Of a stretch of 64,000 nt of DNA, positions 51,181 through 63,383 are shown piece after piece (position 1 is the first letter of the stretch; every line of letters begins with the position of its first letter). Under the pieces are notes generated by a model that was not told where the DNA came from, did not search any database, and was given only the letters and a program-made list of their open reading frames with translations. Both the position numbers and the translations under genes were made by a program. This stretch comes from Daucus carota subsp. sativus (taxonomy: Eukaryota; Streptophyta; Magnoliopsida; Apiales; Apiaceae): NCBI RefSeq assembly GCF_001625215.2, contig NC_030385.2:36915598-36979597 (forward strand). Reading direction: 5' to 3'.

Positions 51181-51589
51181 AACATAACTTACTGAAGAAT
51201 AGCAGGTGCCGCCACTGACAAAATGTAAGGGCTACAACCGGATGCTGTACACATAGTTCAACTGTAATCAAATCCAAACTAGATCAGCTACTACAGTTAA
51301 CATAATGGAGCCGCGTACTCAGCACACTAAAGTAAATCTATGCCCAAATTAACATACAGCTGTAAACATCATATCTTACAAAATACTTGATCAGAACACA
51401 GTCCATTATTACAAATCTCAGAAAACATATAACTTTCATTACGCCCTACCTTTCAACACAGATACTAATCTGCAAACTCACCCGCCTTCAATTCAGGTGA
51501 GTAAATGACGCACCTAATCTTTCAATTATGATTTCAACCATCAATGTGGTATATTAATTGAGTTATTTCTTTGTTCGAATCTTTTCAGA

Positions 51590-54016
51590 ATGGAGCTTAA
51601 CAAGTTCGAATCAATCAAGAAGTTGAACACAGAGCGCTTCGACTGGAAGTGTAGACTTCGATTACAGTCGATGTGGAAAGGACTAAACAGAGAAACAAAA
51701 GAGTTCTGGGGCATCAATATGACACTCATCGATGATTCGGTTAATTACTTTAAAACTTTCAGCTTCAAACTGTTTTCTTTTTAGACAGCACAGTTTAATA
51801 AATTTAGTAAATATGTCGTTTTTTATAGAACCACAGGATTCATGGATTTGCAAGTTCTAAATACTGTAAAGGACTTTTCGAACAATTGAAGGAAGGAAAT
51901 ATTTATATTCTCACAAATTTCAAAGTTAAGGATTATGTTGGCGACGAAACCTACCGTCCGGTTCGAAACAGAAAGCATATCTACTTCACAACACACACAA
52001 AAATAGAGACAGATTCGGGTGTTGGTTTGAAAATTGAGAAGTTTGCTGTGGACCTGTTCTACATGGGAGAAATTAAAAAACTAGCTGAGGACAACCGTTT
52101 CTTAATAGGTATAATAACTGTATATTTGTTTTTAATTTTAAATGGGAGCTAATTTAACCAAAAAAATTTAAAGATATGGTAGGAAGGATACAAAATGTTC
52201 GAACGAACATCAAGTCAATCAAAAATGATGTCGAGAAGGTTATTACAAAGTTTGACCTCACTGATGGAAGGTATGTTCAAATCTACTGACCATTTAATAA
52301 CAAATAAATTTAGTTTAGCATTAATGTTATTCTGAAATGATTTGTGTAGGTACACTGTTCCTGTGACTCTATTTGATGATTTTGGAGTTCAGTTTGCAGA
52401 AGAGCTGGAAGATTGTAAACAAACAGAGATTTATATTATCATTGCTGCTGCAAAAGTTGGCCTCTATGAGGGTAAGATATTTTATAGTCACTTGCTATTA
52501 GCATTACAAAATTTAACTGTTAGAGAAATTTTAAACAGGTATAGCTAATCTAACAAATTATCCGGCAACAAGAATTTACATCAATCCTACACACTACAGC
52601 ATCGGAGAGCTTAAAGCCAAGTAAAAAATTACTACCTTTTATGAATAAAGTCTAAATTTTTCAATTTACCAAGAAATTAATTGGTTCAAATGACTATGCA
52701 GAATGTTGGAAACAATTGAAGAAACGGTTTCATCACCACCGCAGGAAATTACAGAGTTAAAAACTCTTACTATCAAAGATATTAAAGCAATGACTCCAGA
52801 TTCCACAGAGGTAATATGTTTTGCACTTTCTATTAACAGGAGACAAAAATGAATAATGCTCTGTCTTTTTTCCAATCAACAGTGCAGAGTTAAGTGCCAA
52901 CTTAAAGTAACTAAGGTCGAAGAGCAGTCATCTTGGTTTTATGCTGTATGCACAAAATGTCCAAAAGAAATATCACGAGTCGATGGGGTTTTTAAATGCG
53001 AGGACTGTAACAGAATTATTCCATACCCTGACAAAAGGTTAGAATATCATTACTATTATACATAAACTAGAAAATACAGATTTGAAAGAAAATATCTTTT
53101 GTATTAGTTTATTTATATATATGTATATTGCAGATTCCGTATATGCACATTATGCAGCGACAACACAGGTAGCATTGCAGTAATTTTCCTGGACCAAGAA
53201 GTTACTCGGATTATCGAGAAAACTGTGTTTGATATAGAAGTGGATGCTATTCAGGTTTGCATGTATTAAAGTTTGTAATATCATAAGCAAAAGTGCTCAC
53301 TAACTTCAAAGCAGTCACTAACCATCTTCTTTAAAGGAAAATACCGAGGGGAAATTTCCAGCAGTTCTCAAGACATTTGAGAAGAAAGTTTATACCATCA
53401 CTCTAAACATTACAGAGAACAATCTCAAAAAAGGATCAATGGTGTATGAGGCGGATGAGATTTTTGACAAAATTGAAAGCAGTGCAAACTTTGATCCATC
53501 GACAAACACAGATACTCAAATGGTTGAGGCAGCAACTGTAGACGTAAGTTGAAGTTTTACAGATCATATAAAAATAATTATTCAAGGCTGAGGTCTTCAA
53601 TAAATAATTATTCAAGCCCGAAATTTTACGCTTTTTAATTAAATATTCAACAGCTGAAAGATGACGACCTCAGCACACCAACAACTGGAATTTCTTCTAC
53701 AAAAACAAGGCCAAGGGTTGATATTGAGCCGGTGGCATTTGATCCAAAAGAAGATACACCAGCCAAGCTCAACAAAAAGGATAAGAAGAAAAAGGTCTTT
53801 ATGCCCAATATTTTTAGTGCAGTCTACTTCAGTAGTAACTTCTGTCATTTAATTCCTTACCTCTGTCATCCAATTTCAGGAGTAACTGCTTTGTACTGGA
53901 CGTCAACCACTACTTTTGCCAATGAAGAAGAATTTGAAACTTCGGTCTCTGATACAATTCAGAGTTTCCAAGACTTTTGTTATAATCTCTCTGAATCTAT
54001 GACTCTGTCTGTTTAA
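51590..54016 (+). CDS. Helitron-encoded RPA70-like single-stranded DNA-binding protein A
   Basis: Ten exons: 51590-51739, 51829-52108, 52174-52270, 52350-52471, 52539-52620, 52702-52810, 52883-53037, 53134-53254, 53337-53543 and 53654-54016; 1686 nt, 561 aa, every junction in phase. The order fits RPA large subunit: OB fold A (residues 1-143, with RIHGFASSKYC and GNIYILTNFKVKDY), OB fold B (about 144-275, with RYTVPVTLFDDFGVQFAE) and C-terminal OB fold with a zinc ribbon, C303-x2-C306 and C319-x2-C322 (CTKCPKE ... CEDC). A lysine-rich NKKDKKKK precedes the end. RPA-like proteins are a known partner of plant Helitron Rep/helicase and should coat displaced single strands. The last 25 codons come from sequence also found downstream of Rep/helicase; an alternative splice after KKKK would end the protein earlier. 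Confidence 0.87.
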
Positions 54017-54296
54017 ATATTCTAAACTGTGGTGAATATGTTTGTACTATTTTTTGGCGTCCAGGAACCTAACTATTTAATCTACTCGGACTATTGTTTT
54101 ATATAATTGCATACCTATATAGCTGCTTCCTACCACATCAGTATTTAATCTTGCACAGGAGTAGTAAGTTGAGGTATTTAATATGAACTTTAATTGCATC
54201 AGATGAAATTTCACAGATTAGGTTATCTCTATATATACCACATGCAATAAACTGTGAAAAATATACCAAAACACATCAACTGCATCCAAAGGCAAA
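54017..54296. other. Spacer between the two RPA genes
   Basis: Short 280-bp spacer holding the 3' UTR of RPA A and the likely promoter of RPA B. Its first half repeats sequence seen downstream of Rep/helicase (45473-45660). Confidence 0.75.
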
Positions 54297-56330
54297 ATGT
54301 CTTCACGCTATGCAGCTCTTGCAAACCTCAAAACAGGAGTTGATAACTACAAGATAAAAGTTCGAGTCATACGCAAATGGAGAGGAGCGACGAAAGCTGG
54401 AGAAGAATTCAAAAACTTCAACATCCTGCTGCTAGACAACAAGGTTAGTACAATCAAACTGCAATTAAATTTGTATGATTTAACAAATGAAGTTGTGCTC
54501 TAAGTACCAGAACAGATTACTACTAAATTGCATATTTTGCAGAACAATACAATACATGCTTTCGTACCAACAACCTGTGCCTATGACTTGGAAAGGCAGA
54601 TCATAGTTGGAAGCATCAATATTATTACAGGTTTTATTGTACAGGACTACAAAAAAACAGACAAGTTTAGGGTTGTGCGGAGGGATAATCAGCTTATTTT
54701 CACAACAGACACAAAGATCCAGCAAATCGAAGAAACTGCAGCACAAATTGCAACTGAGATCTTTGACTTTTATGATCTCAGTGAACTTAAGAACTACATG
54801 ACTGAAACAACTTATGTCATTGGTAAGAAAGCTTTAGATTTAAAATATTACAGACCTACTTATTAAACTGGGAACACTGATTATATAAATCTTAAATTAC
54901 AGATGTTGTCGGTGTTATTAAGGATCATAAGATTCTTCTTGAACAAATTACGAATAGGCATGGAATTCAACAGGAACAAGCTAAGTTTGTTATATCTGAT
55001 GGAAGGTTAGTGTAAATCCTGAAGCTAAAAAAAGTGGTTATGCTATTTATAATGATTGACATTTCTTTGTAATGTTAAACAGAACAAATGTGAATGTAAC
55101 GTTTTGGGATAAATATGCACAAGTTTTTGTGGAAGCTATTTGGAAAAAAATGGAGACTCCAGTCATTATTATTCTTGCAGGATGCAGAGTGCAAATGTGG
55201 AGCAGTATGAAACATTTAGAATCCTCTTTCGGACTAATCATTCTATATTAATATATCTGCTTTCCAACATTCAGTCTATGGACTAACTCACTCATTATTT
55301 CTGTGTTCAACTTGCAGATGCTCCAAATGTCACACATGTTGCACCAACAACATTCTACTTAAATCTTAACCATCACAGTGTCAACCAGCTGAGGAGGATG
55401 TAAGAAACAGTTTGAGTCACAGCTGATGCAGACATTATCAGTCAAAAAATTGAAAAATAATTATCCAATTCCATATGTAGGTTAGCTATACCTGATTTCT
55501 CAAAGAAAGTAATGGCAATGGAGAAGAAGAAGAAAGCTGAGCTGCTTACTGTTGAAGCCATAAAATCATTGGACAAAGATTCGGTTGAGGTTAAAAAAAT
55601 TACTAGCTTATATAAAATTCCTCATTTTTAAGATACTTATATGTGTAAATGGCAGGCAGAAGTTATGGCACATGTAACCATCATGCACGTCGACGACCAA
55701 CAGAAATGGTTCTTCAAAATTTGCACATCATGCGATTTTGAAGTCGATTTTGTGAATGAATTCTACAGTTGCGCAAGATGCCAAAGAATAGTACCATATC
55801 CAGAAATAAGGTAAACAAAATCATATGTAAAGATTGTATTTTATGTCATATCTCTAAACGGTTTCTGTTAAATAGATTTAGATTGGTTGTCATTGCTTTG
55901 GATGCTACCGGTTCTCTTCAAATCTTATTGGAAGACAGAGAGGTTAGAAGTTTGCTTGGGAAAAGAGCAAGGCAGTTAATTCCACAGGTAAAAAATTAAT
56001 TGGTAGTGAAGAAAATAATTAAAATCAAAATTTGTTTCAATTCTAATATTACCACAGGAAGCAACTGAAGAGTACTTCCCAGAAAGTTTCAAAATGCTTG
56101 CAACACAAACTTTTACAATAAAAATGGAGATCCATGCAGCAAATGTCTTGAAACAATCAAATCTCTACTGGGCTACAAATATATGCCATGGATTCAAGTT
56201 GGAGGAGATGGACACAGAAATGGAACAACAACCACAAAGCCAAAGCATCAACACACAAGCCACTACATCAACAGCACATCTACCAGGAATGTCTGACCTG
56301 AACTGCAATTCATCAGCAGTAACCAATTAG
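54297..56330 (+). CDS. Helitron-encoded RPA70-like single-stranded DNA-binding protein B
   Basis: Nine exons: 54297-54443, 54543-54822, 54903-55005, 55083-55204, 55318-55399, 55481-55589, 55656-55810, 55876-55987 and 56058-56330; 1383 nt, 460 aa, all in phase. Domain order matches RPA A: OB fold A (VRVIRKWRGATKAG, NIITGFIVQDYKKTDKFRVV), OB fold B (NVNVTFWDKYAQVFVEAIW) and a zinc ribbon C304-x2-C307, C320-x2-C323. Exon sizes 280, 122, 82, 109 and 155 are identical to those of RPA A and in the same phases, so the two arose from one gene by duplication, though the proteins have diverged strongly. The C-terminus is glutamine/threonine-rich and lacks the lysine cluster of RPA A. The stop lies about 190 bases before the Helitron terminus. 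Confidence 0.87.
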
Positions 56331-56501
56331 GCTTCAAGCTTAATAAATTTTCATTCTCGGAATATGTAATGCATAAACTATGACAATATTCGAACTTTTT
56401 CTCTGTAACTCATGTAGTCGACTAAGTATGCATCACAATATCTAATCGTCTTAAATTCATTTTGTCTATGGCAAATCTTATTAACTCCAAAACCCAAGCA
56501 A

Positions 56502-56519
56502 CGCGGGCACAAATACTAG
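56502..56519 (+). repeat. 3' terminus of the large Helitron
   Basis: CGCGGGCACAAATACTAG ends in CTAG, followed by T. The upstream palindrome (56493-56507) is only partly paired, weaker than that of the non-autonomous element at 8921-8939. Confidence 0.72.
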
Positions 56520-58177
56520 TAAAAATGTTTACAGAATCTTAAGATGGGTTATGAATTTAAAGTCTTTGGTGGATTAAACTATGCAAGTACACTTTCTCTT
56601 TCGATCAATATTAAACTAACCCAAGCTTTATCAAAACATTTATTCAGCCAAGCTTCACAATTTTTTTTTGGGACTGTTTGGTTAAGGTTAAAATAAGTGC
56701 TTCTTGTTAAAATAAAAAAGTGAAATAGAAGTAAGAAGCAAGTTAAGACTTGTAAGTGATTAAAATGTTTGGGAAATAAGTAGAAGTCCGGAAACAAAAG
56801 TTAGCATTCCTAGCTTTTTATAAGTACTTCTTGACTTTTTATGCAAATGGTACAAAATAAGTGTTTCTAACTTATAAATCCAGAAACTGGCTTTTAAACC
56901 GTTGCCAAACAGCCCCTTTAATCGACTTTATAATGTTTAGTTTTCTTAGATTTTCTGTGATATCCCTTTAGCGAGTTTTTAACGGTGTCTCCAAATCAGA
57001 TGGTCTCAGGTAGACCTGACAATTCTGTACACGACACAAATGAACGATACAAAATTTCATGTTTGTATTTACGTTTTTAGTACACGACACGAAGGTATAC
57101 AAGCACGAAACTATACTATCTTAATTTCGTGTCGATTTTGAGTTTACCTATCAGCTACATAACACAACACAAAGTACACGTTATAATTAATTAAATAAAA
57201 TAATAAACAATAAATAATATATTGTAATAATATGATTTATAGTATATATAAAATTTTAATAATATTGTTTATAAATAACATAGATACAATATCAAATAAT
57301 ATATAAATCTTAAAATTAAATTTTTTGATATCCCTAAATTACACTACACAACATTATTTTTAATTATATACTAAACTAAAGAAAATATGGGGCTATATTT
57401 TTAGGGCTATATTTAAGCAATGAGGCGCCGAAAATTCTAGGGCGACCGGTCATGCATGCTTTGTCGACTACTGGCCTTGTGCCCTATATTCTTTATTCAA
57501 AGAACCCGCTGTGCCCTATCTGTTAAACAGACTTAAAATATTTCCATGTACACACTTTAGTGCGGCAAGTGGCAACTAGAATGACAGATTTGAAATTCTA
57601 ATTTACTTCGGAAAAGAAGTTAATATATCTATATTTAATTAGATAATTATAAAAATATAATAGAAATATTTGAAATTTTAGGAGACAATGGTCAGTTTAA
57701 AATTACTTAATCCAATAATCTTGATTTGTAATGTTAATTGTTATCTTCAACACGTTATTATGAATTGGTAAATGATATTTGAATATCAAATAAAATTTTA
57801 AAATAAATATGTAAATATTCAAATACAATTTGATTAACTATTCCAAAACACAGATCCTGTGGGTGGTGCCGTGGTGATGGTTTTGTTAATTTATCATTAA
57901 TCAAAATTACCATTTTATCCCCATCCCGTGGCATCTCTGGAATAAAACACAAACAAAAGGGCTAGCTTGTCCAGTACGCCTGAGCAAATACCAGTTATAC
58001 CCCTGAAATATCAGTTATATCCCAGAAACCCCCGGACGGTTACGATTCTCGATTTCTATTAATACCCCCACACTATCTTCCCCCACTCATCACATCTCTG
58101 CATTCTCATTTTTATTTTCATTTCTCTCCTTTCATCTCTCTCTAGGGTTTTAAAAATTCTCTCCTCAAATCCCTTCA
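56520..58177. other. Intergenic spacer and promoter side of the glyoxalase-fold gene
   Basis: Contains the hAT-like MITE at 56670-56915. At 57010-57180 ACACGACACGAA-type words recur, suggesting a degraded transposon. A CT-rich leader (58080-58150) precedes the next gene. Confidence 0.45.
56670..56915. mobile_element. hAT-like MITE, second copy
   Basis: Ends GGGACTGTTTGG and CCAAACAGCCC with the same interior as the copy at 4625-4867, including GTTTGGGAAATAAGTAGAAG. About 246 bp, just outside the large Helitron. Confidence 0.68.
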
Positions 58178-59255
58178 ATGGCTGCAGAGGATGTGAAGAA
58201 TGGAACCACAACAAAAGCAAACACTCAGGTGGCATTTTCGTCGCTGAAACCGATGGTCTACGTCGAGGCACAGAAGGCGAACGACGCCGTTCTTTTTTAC
58301 AAGACGGCGTTTGGGGCAGAAGAGGTCAATCGAGTGTCGCAGCCAAAGAGGAAGGCCGATCAGGAGCTCCCTGTTGTTGTGTCCGCGGAGATTAAGGTGG
58401 CTGGAAGTACTTTCATCGTCAAGGACCTCTCCGATGACACCCCCGCTCCGTGAGCTCACTCATCTCTTTGTTTTTTTTGTTTTTTCGCGTTGTTTTTTCT
58501 CTAGATCTGCGTGTGTGATGTTGATTTTATGCTTTTCTGTATATGTTTGTGTGTATATATGGTAGATTTTTTGTTGAATCGCTGTTATAGTCGTCTCCTG
58601 TGTCCGTCAATTTGTGTATTAATGTTTTTTAATGATGATTTAGTGTAAATTTTGTTGTGGATCTGTATATCGGTTTGATTGTTGCGTTTTTTAAGTTGTT
58701 TTTGCGGGCGTTTCGGTTTTTTCGCATTTATTTAACGGAAAAATTGACCGCTCTGTATCTATTTTGGACCTATTTTATTGTGTTTCCTTAAACGTCACCG
58801 TTTGAATATTTTATCAGTCCTGTAAAACCCTCGTTTAGCTATTAACTGTTTATTGTGGATGCATTTGGTACTCACACGTGCTTATGTTTGTGTATATAAA
58901 TATTTGTTTTTTTGTCTCCAGTTTTTACTGTGTTGTTTTATTGTTGCTTATGAACGCACATACACTTTGAGATTAATTGTTATGTTCTCATTGTTGTATG
59001 CAATTAAGGTTTAATGCTTCTGTTTGTTGTATGTGTAGAGTAAAGGGTGGTACTGGAAGCGTGTTCATTTTGGAGACCCAGGACCTTGAGGCTGCGTTGG
59101 AGAAAGCTGTCAAGGCCGGTGCGGTGAAAGAAGGTGAAGTAGCTGAAGCTGATGGCGCGTTCGACGGTGGGCGCGTGGGGAAGGTGAAGGATCCCTACGG
59201 CAATCTCTGGGTGTTGAGCTCTCCTGCTGCCGCAAAGGCTGATGTGGAGGCGTGA
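58178..59255 (+). CDS. Glyoxalase/bleomycin-resistance fold protein (At5g48480-like)
   Basis: Two exons, 58178-58449 and 59039-59255, give 162 aa. Exon 1 carries FSSLKPMVYVEAQKANDAVL and FYKTAFGAEEVNR, the first beta-alpha-beta unit of the vicinal-oxygen-chelate fold. Exon 2 carries GGTGSVFILETQDLEAALEK and VKDPYGNLWVLSS, the second unit. Size and split match the plant At5g48480 group, a small protein whose reaction is not established. A full set of glyoxalase I metal ligands is not evident, so lactoylglutathione lyase activity should not be assumed. The ATG lies in a good context (TTCAATGGCTGC) after a CT-rich leader. The CC|A junction rebuilds a proline. Confidence 0.9.
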
Positions 59256-61353
59256 GCATCGTCGGATGTGTTCTGTTGGCTAGCTTTTACTGTTCTAGTA
59301 TGCAGGCGTAGGCTAGTGGTAAAGTTAAGTATTTTGGTGTTTAAATGGATGGTTGAAGTTGAACTTGGTAGACAGCTGGTGGTTTATGCTTTTGCCATAA
59401 ATTTTAAGTACTTTGATCTTTATTCTTAATTTCTTACCGTCAGTCTTATACTACTGCTGTATTTGCTTTATTGTTCCATGCAATTGCTTGAAACTTATTG
59501 GGCTTGTGAAATGGTACGCCTGGAAGGATTTTGATTGTCTTATGTGCAGGTGGTGGTTTGAATCTCCTTTCACGTTTGTCCACAATACTCGCCTTCTTTA
59601 CTGGCTTTTGTTTAGAACTAGCGTTGCTCGTGCAAGTATGCTAATGTGTGTGGGAGTAGGGGTAATTTTGTGGATATATTTGTATATTGCTTTGTTATGT
59701 TGCTTGAGTGTTTTACTGGGATTATTCTGTGTTTTGCTTGATTAGATTTTTTTTTCTCTCTGAAAGGGAATAATGAATAGCTAGCATGATTATTATAATC
59801 AAATGTTTTGTATATGCTGTCGCTGTCAGAAGATAGTGCAGTCGATTTTGTTGTACTTTAAAATACTTATTGGAAGTTGTGATTTGATGTTGGATTTAAC
59901 AAGACAGTAAAGGAAGGGAGGATGCAACTAAAACTGGTGGGGCAGAGCGTTAAAGTGTAAGTAGAGTTTGTTCCTACCTCATCAAGTTGTTTTAAGCCTG
60001 TGTGGCTGGTTAAATTTAAAAGAAATGATTTATTACTTGCTTTTCTCATTTTTTTAGGCTTCTTGAGCCTCAATATAAGCACTTCTGTTGATGTGCCAAA
60101 CTGTTCCAATTAAACAGAAGCTCACTTTTACATAGAAAAAGCCTTGAAGTTAGTTAGCCAAAAACCCACTAAATTTTCAGGCAATGGACAGCCGGACAGG
60201 GTTGCTCTGCGGGCTGTGGCTTGGGCATGGGGGTTTTCATATAGTACCCTTTCTATCTTTTCGACTGGCGTTTTACAGGATGCATGAAAAGCTATCTCAA
60301 CTTTTGTATGGTTCAACTTGAGAGTTTTTCAGGCAGAAGATTTTTAATGATGAATATTTTAATGGTTCAACTTGACAGTTTCTTAGGCAGAAGATTTTTA
60401 ATGATGAACATTTTTGTTCATGTATGATGATCATTATTATTACTAAAAAAATAATGAGAGGTGAGCCAATATAATGTGATGTTTCTATGAAGTATAAACA
60501 TTAGGCTCAAAAGCAAATATGCTGATGGTTTACGAATGGATGTATGGTCTTGTCACTTGTGATGAAGGGAGGTTATAATTGGTAAAATTGGAAGCATAAT
60601 CTATGTTTATTAATTTTGGATTCCCTTAAGATTATGATTAATTCTTGCAATGATTAGAAGGGAACAAAAATCCTGGATAACGCAGAATTCTTAAAATATT
60701 TTATTCAATTCATTTTTGGATCCGTGTTCTCACAATCTCATGTTTCATTCTTAAAAGGTTACGTGCCAGTGTAAGATCCATAAAATTGTTTTAACTATTA
60801 TTATTTAATTAGTTGGTTCAAAATATTGTGTACTTCTCTAAAGCTAGAAGTAACAAGTCAGGCTAATGAAGCATTTGAAAAGTACTTTTTATTTCATTCT
60901 CGATTGATATATTTCATACGTACTTTTCTTCTATGAAAAAGATAACATGTCAATGAGAAATGATATTAGACTGTGTTCACTTGAAAAAAAGATATTAGGT
61001 TTTGTCCACTATAAAAAAATGAGATAAGGAGACAATGAAATGAAAAATTATAAATAAAATTTGTGGAGAAAAAAGAATGTACGAGAAATTAGTAACTACA
61101 TAAGAGTGAGTCTAAATCATTTATGTAACATCACCAAAAATTGAAACGAGCCTTCCTTGGTGAGTTATATTTCTGGTTCAAATAATTAGGAATGAAATTG
61201 TTTATTTTGATTTTGATGTGAAAACGTGTAATTTCCTACAACCAGGGTTCTATTTTAAAGATTCGGGCCAGTACACCAAACCTTTGGGGCCGGGCCATCC
61301 TCTCAGTCATAGATACTTGGACTTAAATATGATATATTCGGAGTGAAAATAAG
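59256..61353. other. 3' UTR of the glyoxalase-fold gene and intergenic spacer
   Basis: No gene is supported; ORFs here lack family features. A duplicated segment (TTTTTAATGATGAA with CAACTTGA and CAGGCAGAAGA/TAGGCAGAAGA) occurs at about 60313-60350 and 60366-60410. Confidence 0.4.
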
Positions 61354-61815
61354 AGGGGTGTATTGGATTGAGATTTTAAAGGATTTTTTTGCATTCATGA
61401 AATCCGAGGGTATTCGATTGGGATTGTTTGAAATCCATTAAAATCTTGACGTATTCAATTGGGATTTTAAATTATGCCACAAAATCTGGTGGTATTCAAT
61501 TGAGATTTTAAATTATGCTTTAAAATCCGATGGTATTCAATTGGGATTGTTTAAAATCCATTAAAATCTGATGGTATTCAAATGCTGATGGATTTTTTTT
61601 CATTTCATAAAATGATGGATTTTGTGGCATTCTTCAGTGTATTTTAAGTTTTTTGAAATCCCACCAAATTCAATGGGATTTTGAAGCATTGTACCTAAAT
61701 CCTATCAACTCTACGACATTTCATCAAGAATCCGCACAAAATCAAAATCTCATACAATCCATTAAAATCCATAAACTAAAAACAATGCATTAAAATCCCA
61801 ATCGAATACACCCTC
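61354..61815. mobile_element. TIR element with internal repeats
   Basis: The left end GAGGGGTGTATTGGATTGAG and the reverse complement of the right end GAGGGTGTATTCGATTGGG continue into GATTTTAA on both sides, giving an inverted repeat of about 27 bp. The interior repeats the end-like motif GGTATTCAATTGGGATTTTA about five times. About 462 bp, non-coding. Confidence 0.65.
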
Positions 61816-63383
61816 GTAAGTGTTTCTGTCGATAAAAATGATAATAAAAGAAAGAATGTTCTCTTTAAAATGGGCTTCCATGTTTAGGTATAATGTTGTA
61901 TTTGGTCGGGGAGAATAAAATAAAATAGAATGAAATGATTAAAATAAATGAAAATAGTAGAGGTAAGAGGAAAATTTTGAAAAAAAAATTGAGTAAGTGC
62001 AAAATTTTTATGATGAAATTTGAAAAGAAAATGAGAATAGAAAGAAATTGAGCATTTCTTTTCAAATTGGAAGTGTGATCTCTACCTAAGGAATGGAATG
62101 GAAGAAAAAATGAAATTTATAAACATTTGTCGATAATATAGTATAAATTTCATTTCATTCCTTCCATATTCATTCACTCCAACGAAACACAACATAAGAA
62201 TTTTTTTTAAAATATATGTATTTTATGTATGTTAGTTAGGAGCCCGTTTGTCTCGGTTTAGAACTGGATTTTGAGCCATCTTCGATTTTAAGACCTGAAG
62301 TTGGCATAATTATTTGAAGTGACTTAATTTTTGTAAACTTCTTTTTTTAATAAAAAATATAATAAATTATCCATAAATCACATTCATTTTTAATAATTCA
62401 TAAATAATTAATAAGTCAAATTATTCAAAAAGTCATTTTAAATTTCCCACTTATCATATACTCACACAAAACTAGCTTTCAATCACAATTTTAAACTCAA
62501 ATAGGCCGTAGAAATATTGTTTAGAATTATGCTACAAGGCTTATTGAGAGATTGAAATCCAAAGGATCACGGGAAAATAATTCACACATATTGTAATATA
62601 AAAGACCTTTTAGCTACAGAAGAGGGGAAAAAGGAGATGGAGTATCGTTTAATTAGTGTAAATTAGTCTATGAAAAATGTGATGACAGTTTAAGTCCCGT
62701 GTTTAGGTTGAGGCAATCAATTTAATTCACATTCGATCACACCACATATTTTTATTTGCCAAAAAGATACAACAAAGTTTAGGTTTCCTTAAGCTCAATA
62801 AACTGATAATATATTACACAAATTTCACAGTATGGTTTAGATATTGGAAAGGGCCTTCAGCAGATCATTGGATGCTTCACGTTCTGGTGGCTCAACGCCT
62901 TCAGATCTGCAAGAATTTGAGCATTTTACACACATATATGTGATCAACGGTATTATATGTAGGGTGCTCAGTCGTTCTTGGCATGTGATAGCCAGGGACG
63001 TGTTGAACACTTATATATATTTTGGGTCGTTGAATGAATATTCAGTGATCATGATTATAATATTTTTTTAATATGTCTAGTGTTTTTTAATCGTTAGACA
63101 AGAAGTGGACCTGCGCTTTTAGCGTTGAACGAGGTCAATTTTTTCGTCCCGCAATTAAAAATCGCTTAACGTGTTAAAATTTTGTTATATTCATATTCGC
63201 CAGGTATTTATCCAACAACCATAAAATTAGTAGGCTGTATAACACGTCCCTCACGAGCAATCACCGCGACCCTTATATGTAATATGTAAACTGATAATAC
63301 ATTTGTCGAACTTGTAAGAAAATGTAGCAGAATAAATAGAAAATATAACATGGCTTGCATGAGACAGGAAGAGAAGTAAGACC
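61816..63383. other. Intergenic spacer 3' of the DIR1-like gene
   Basis: An imperfect hAT-like remnant may span 62240-62509 (AGCCCGTTTGTC; AAATAGGCCGT). Otherwise no feature is seen. Confidence 0.35.

Larger units (their letters stand above)
38939..56519 (+). mobile_element. Large, apparently autonomous Helitron (left end tentative)
   Basis: The right end reads CGCGGGCACAAATACTAG at 56502-56519 followed by T, with a weak subterminal palindrome (CCC...GGG, 56493-56507), as at Helitron 3' ends. Inside, in order, are an intact Rep/helicase gene (plus), a multi-B3 gene (minus) and two RPA70-like genes (plus). Rep/helicase plus RPA-like genes is the known coding set of plant autonomous Helitrons. 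The left end is uncertain: TCGTACATACTATATACTC at 38939 is Helitron-like, but the preceding base is G, not the expected A; the true end lies somewhere before 39262. Total length about 17.5 kb. Confidence 0.78.

Noticed and set aside
58175-58459. 94-codon minus-strand ORF
   Set aside because: Antisense to glyoxalase-fold exon 1.
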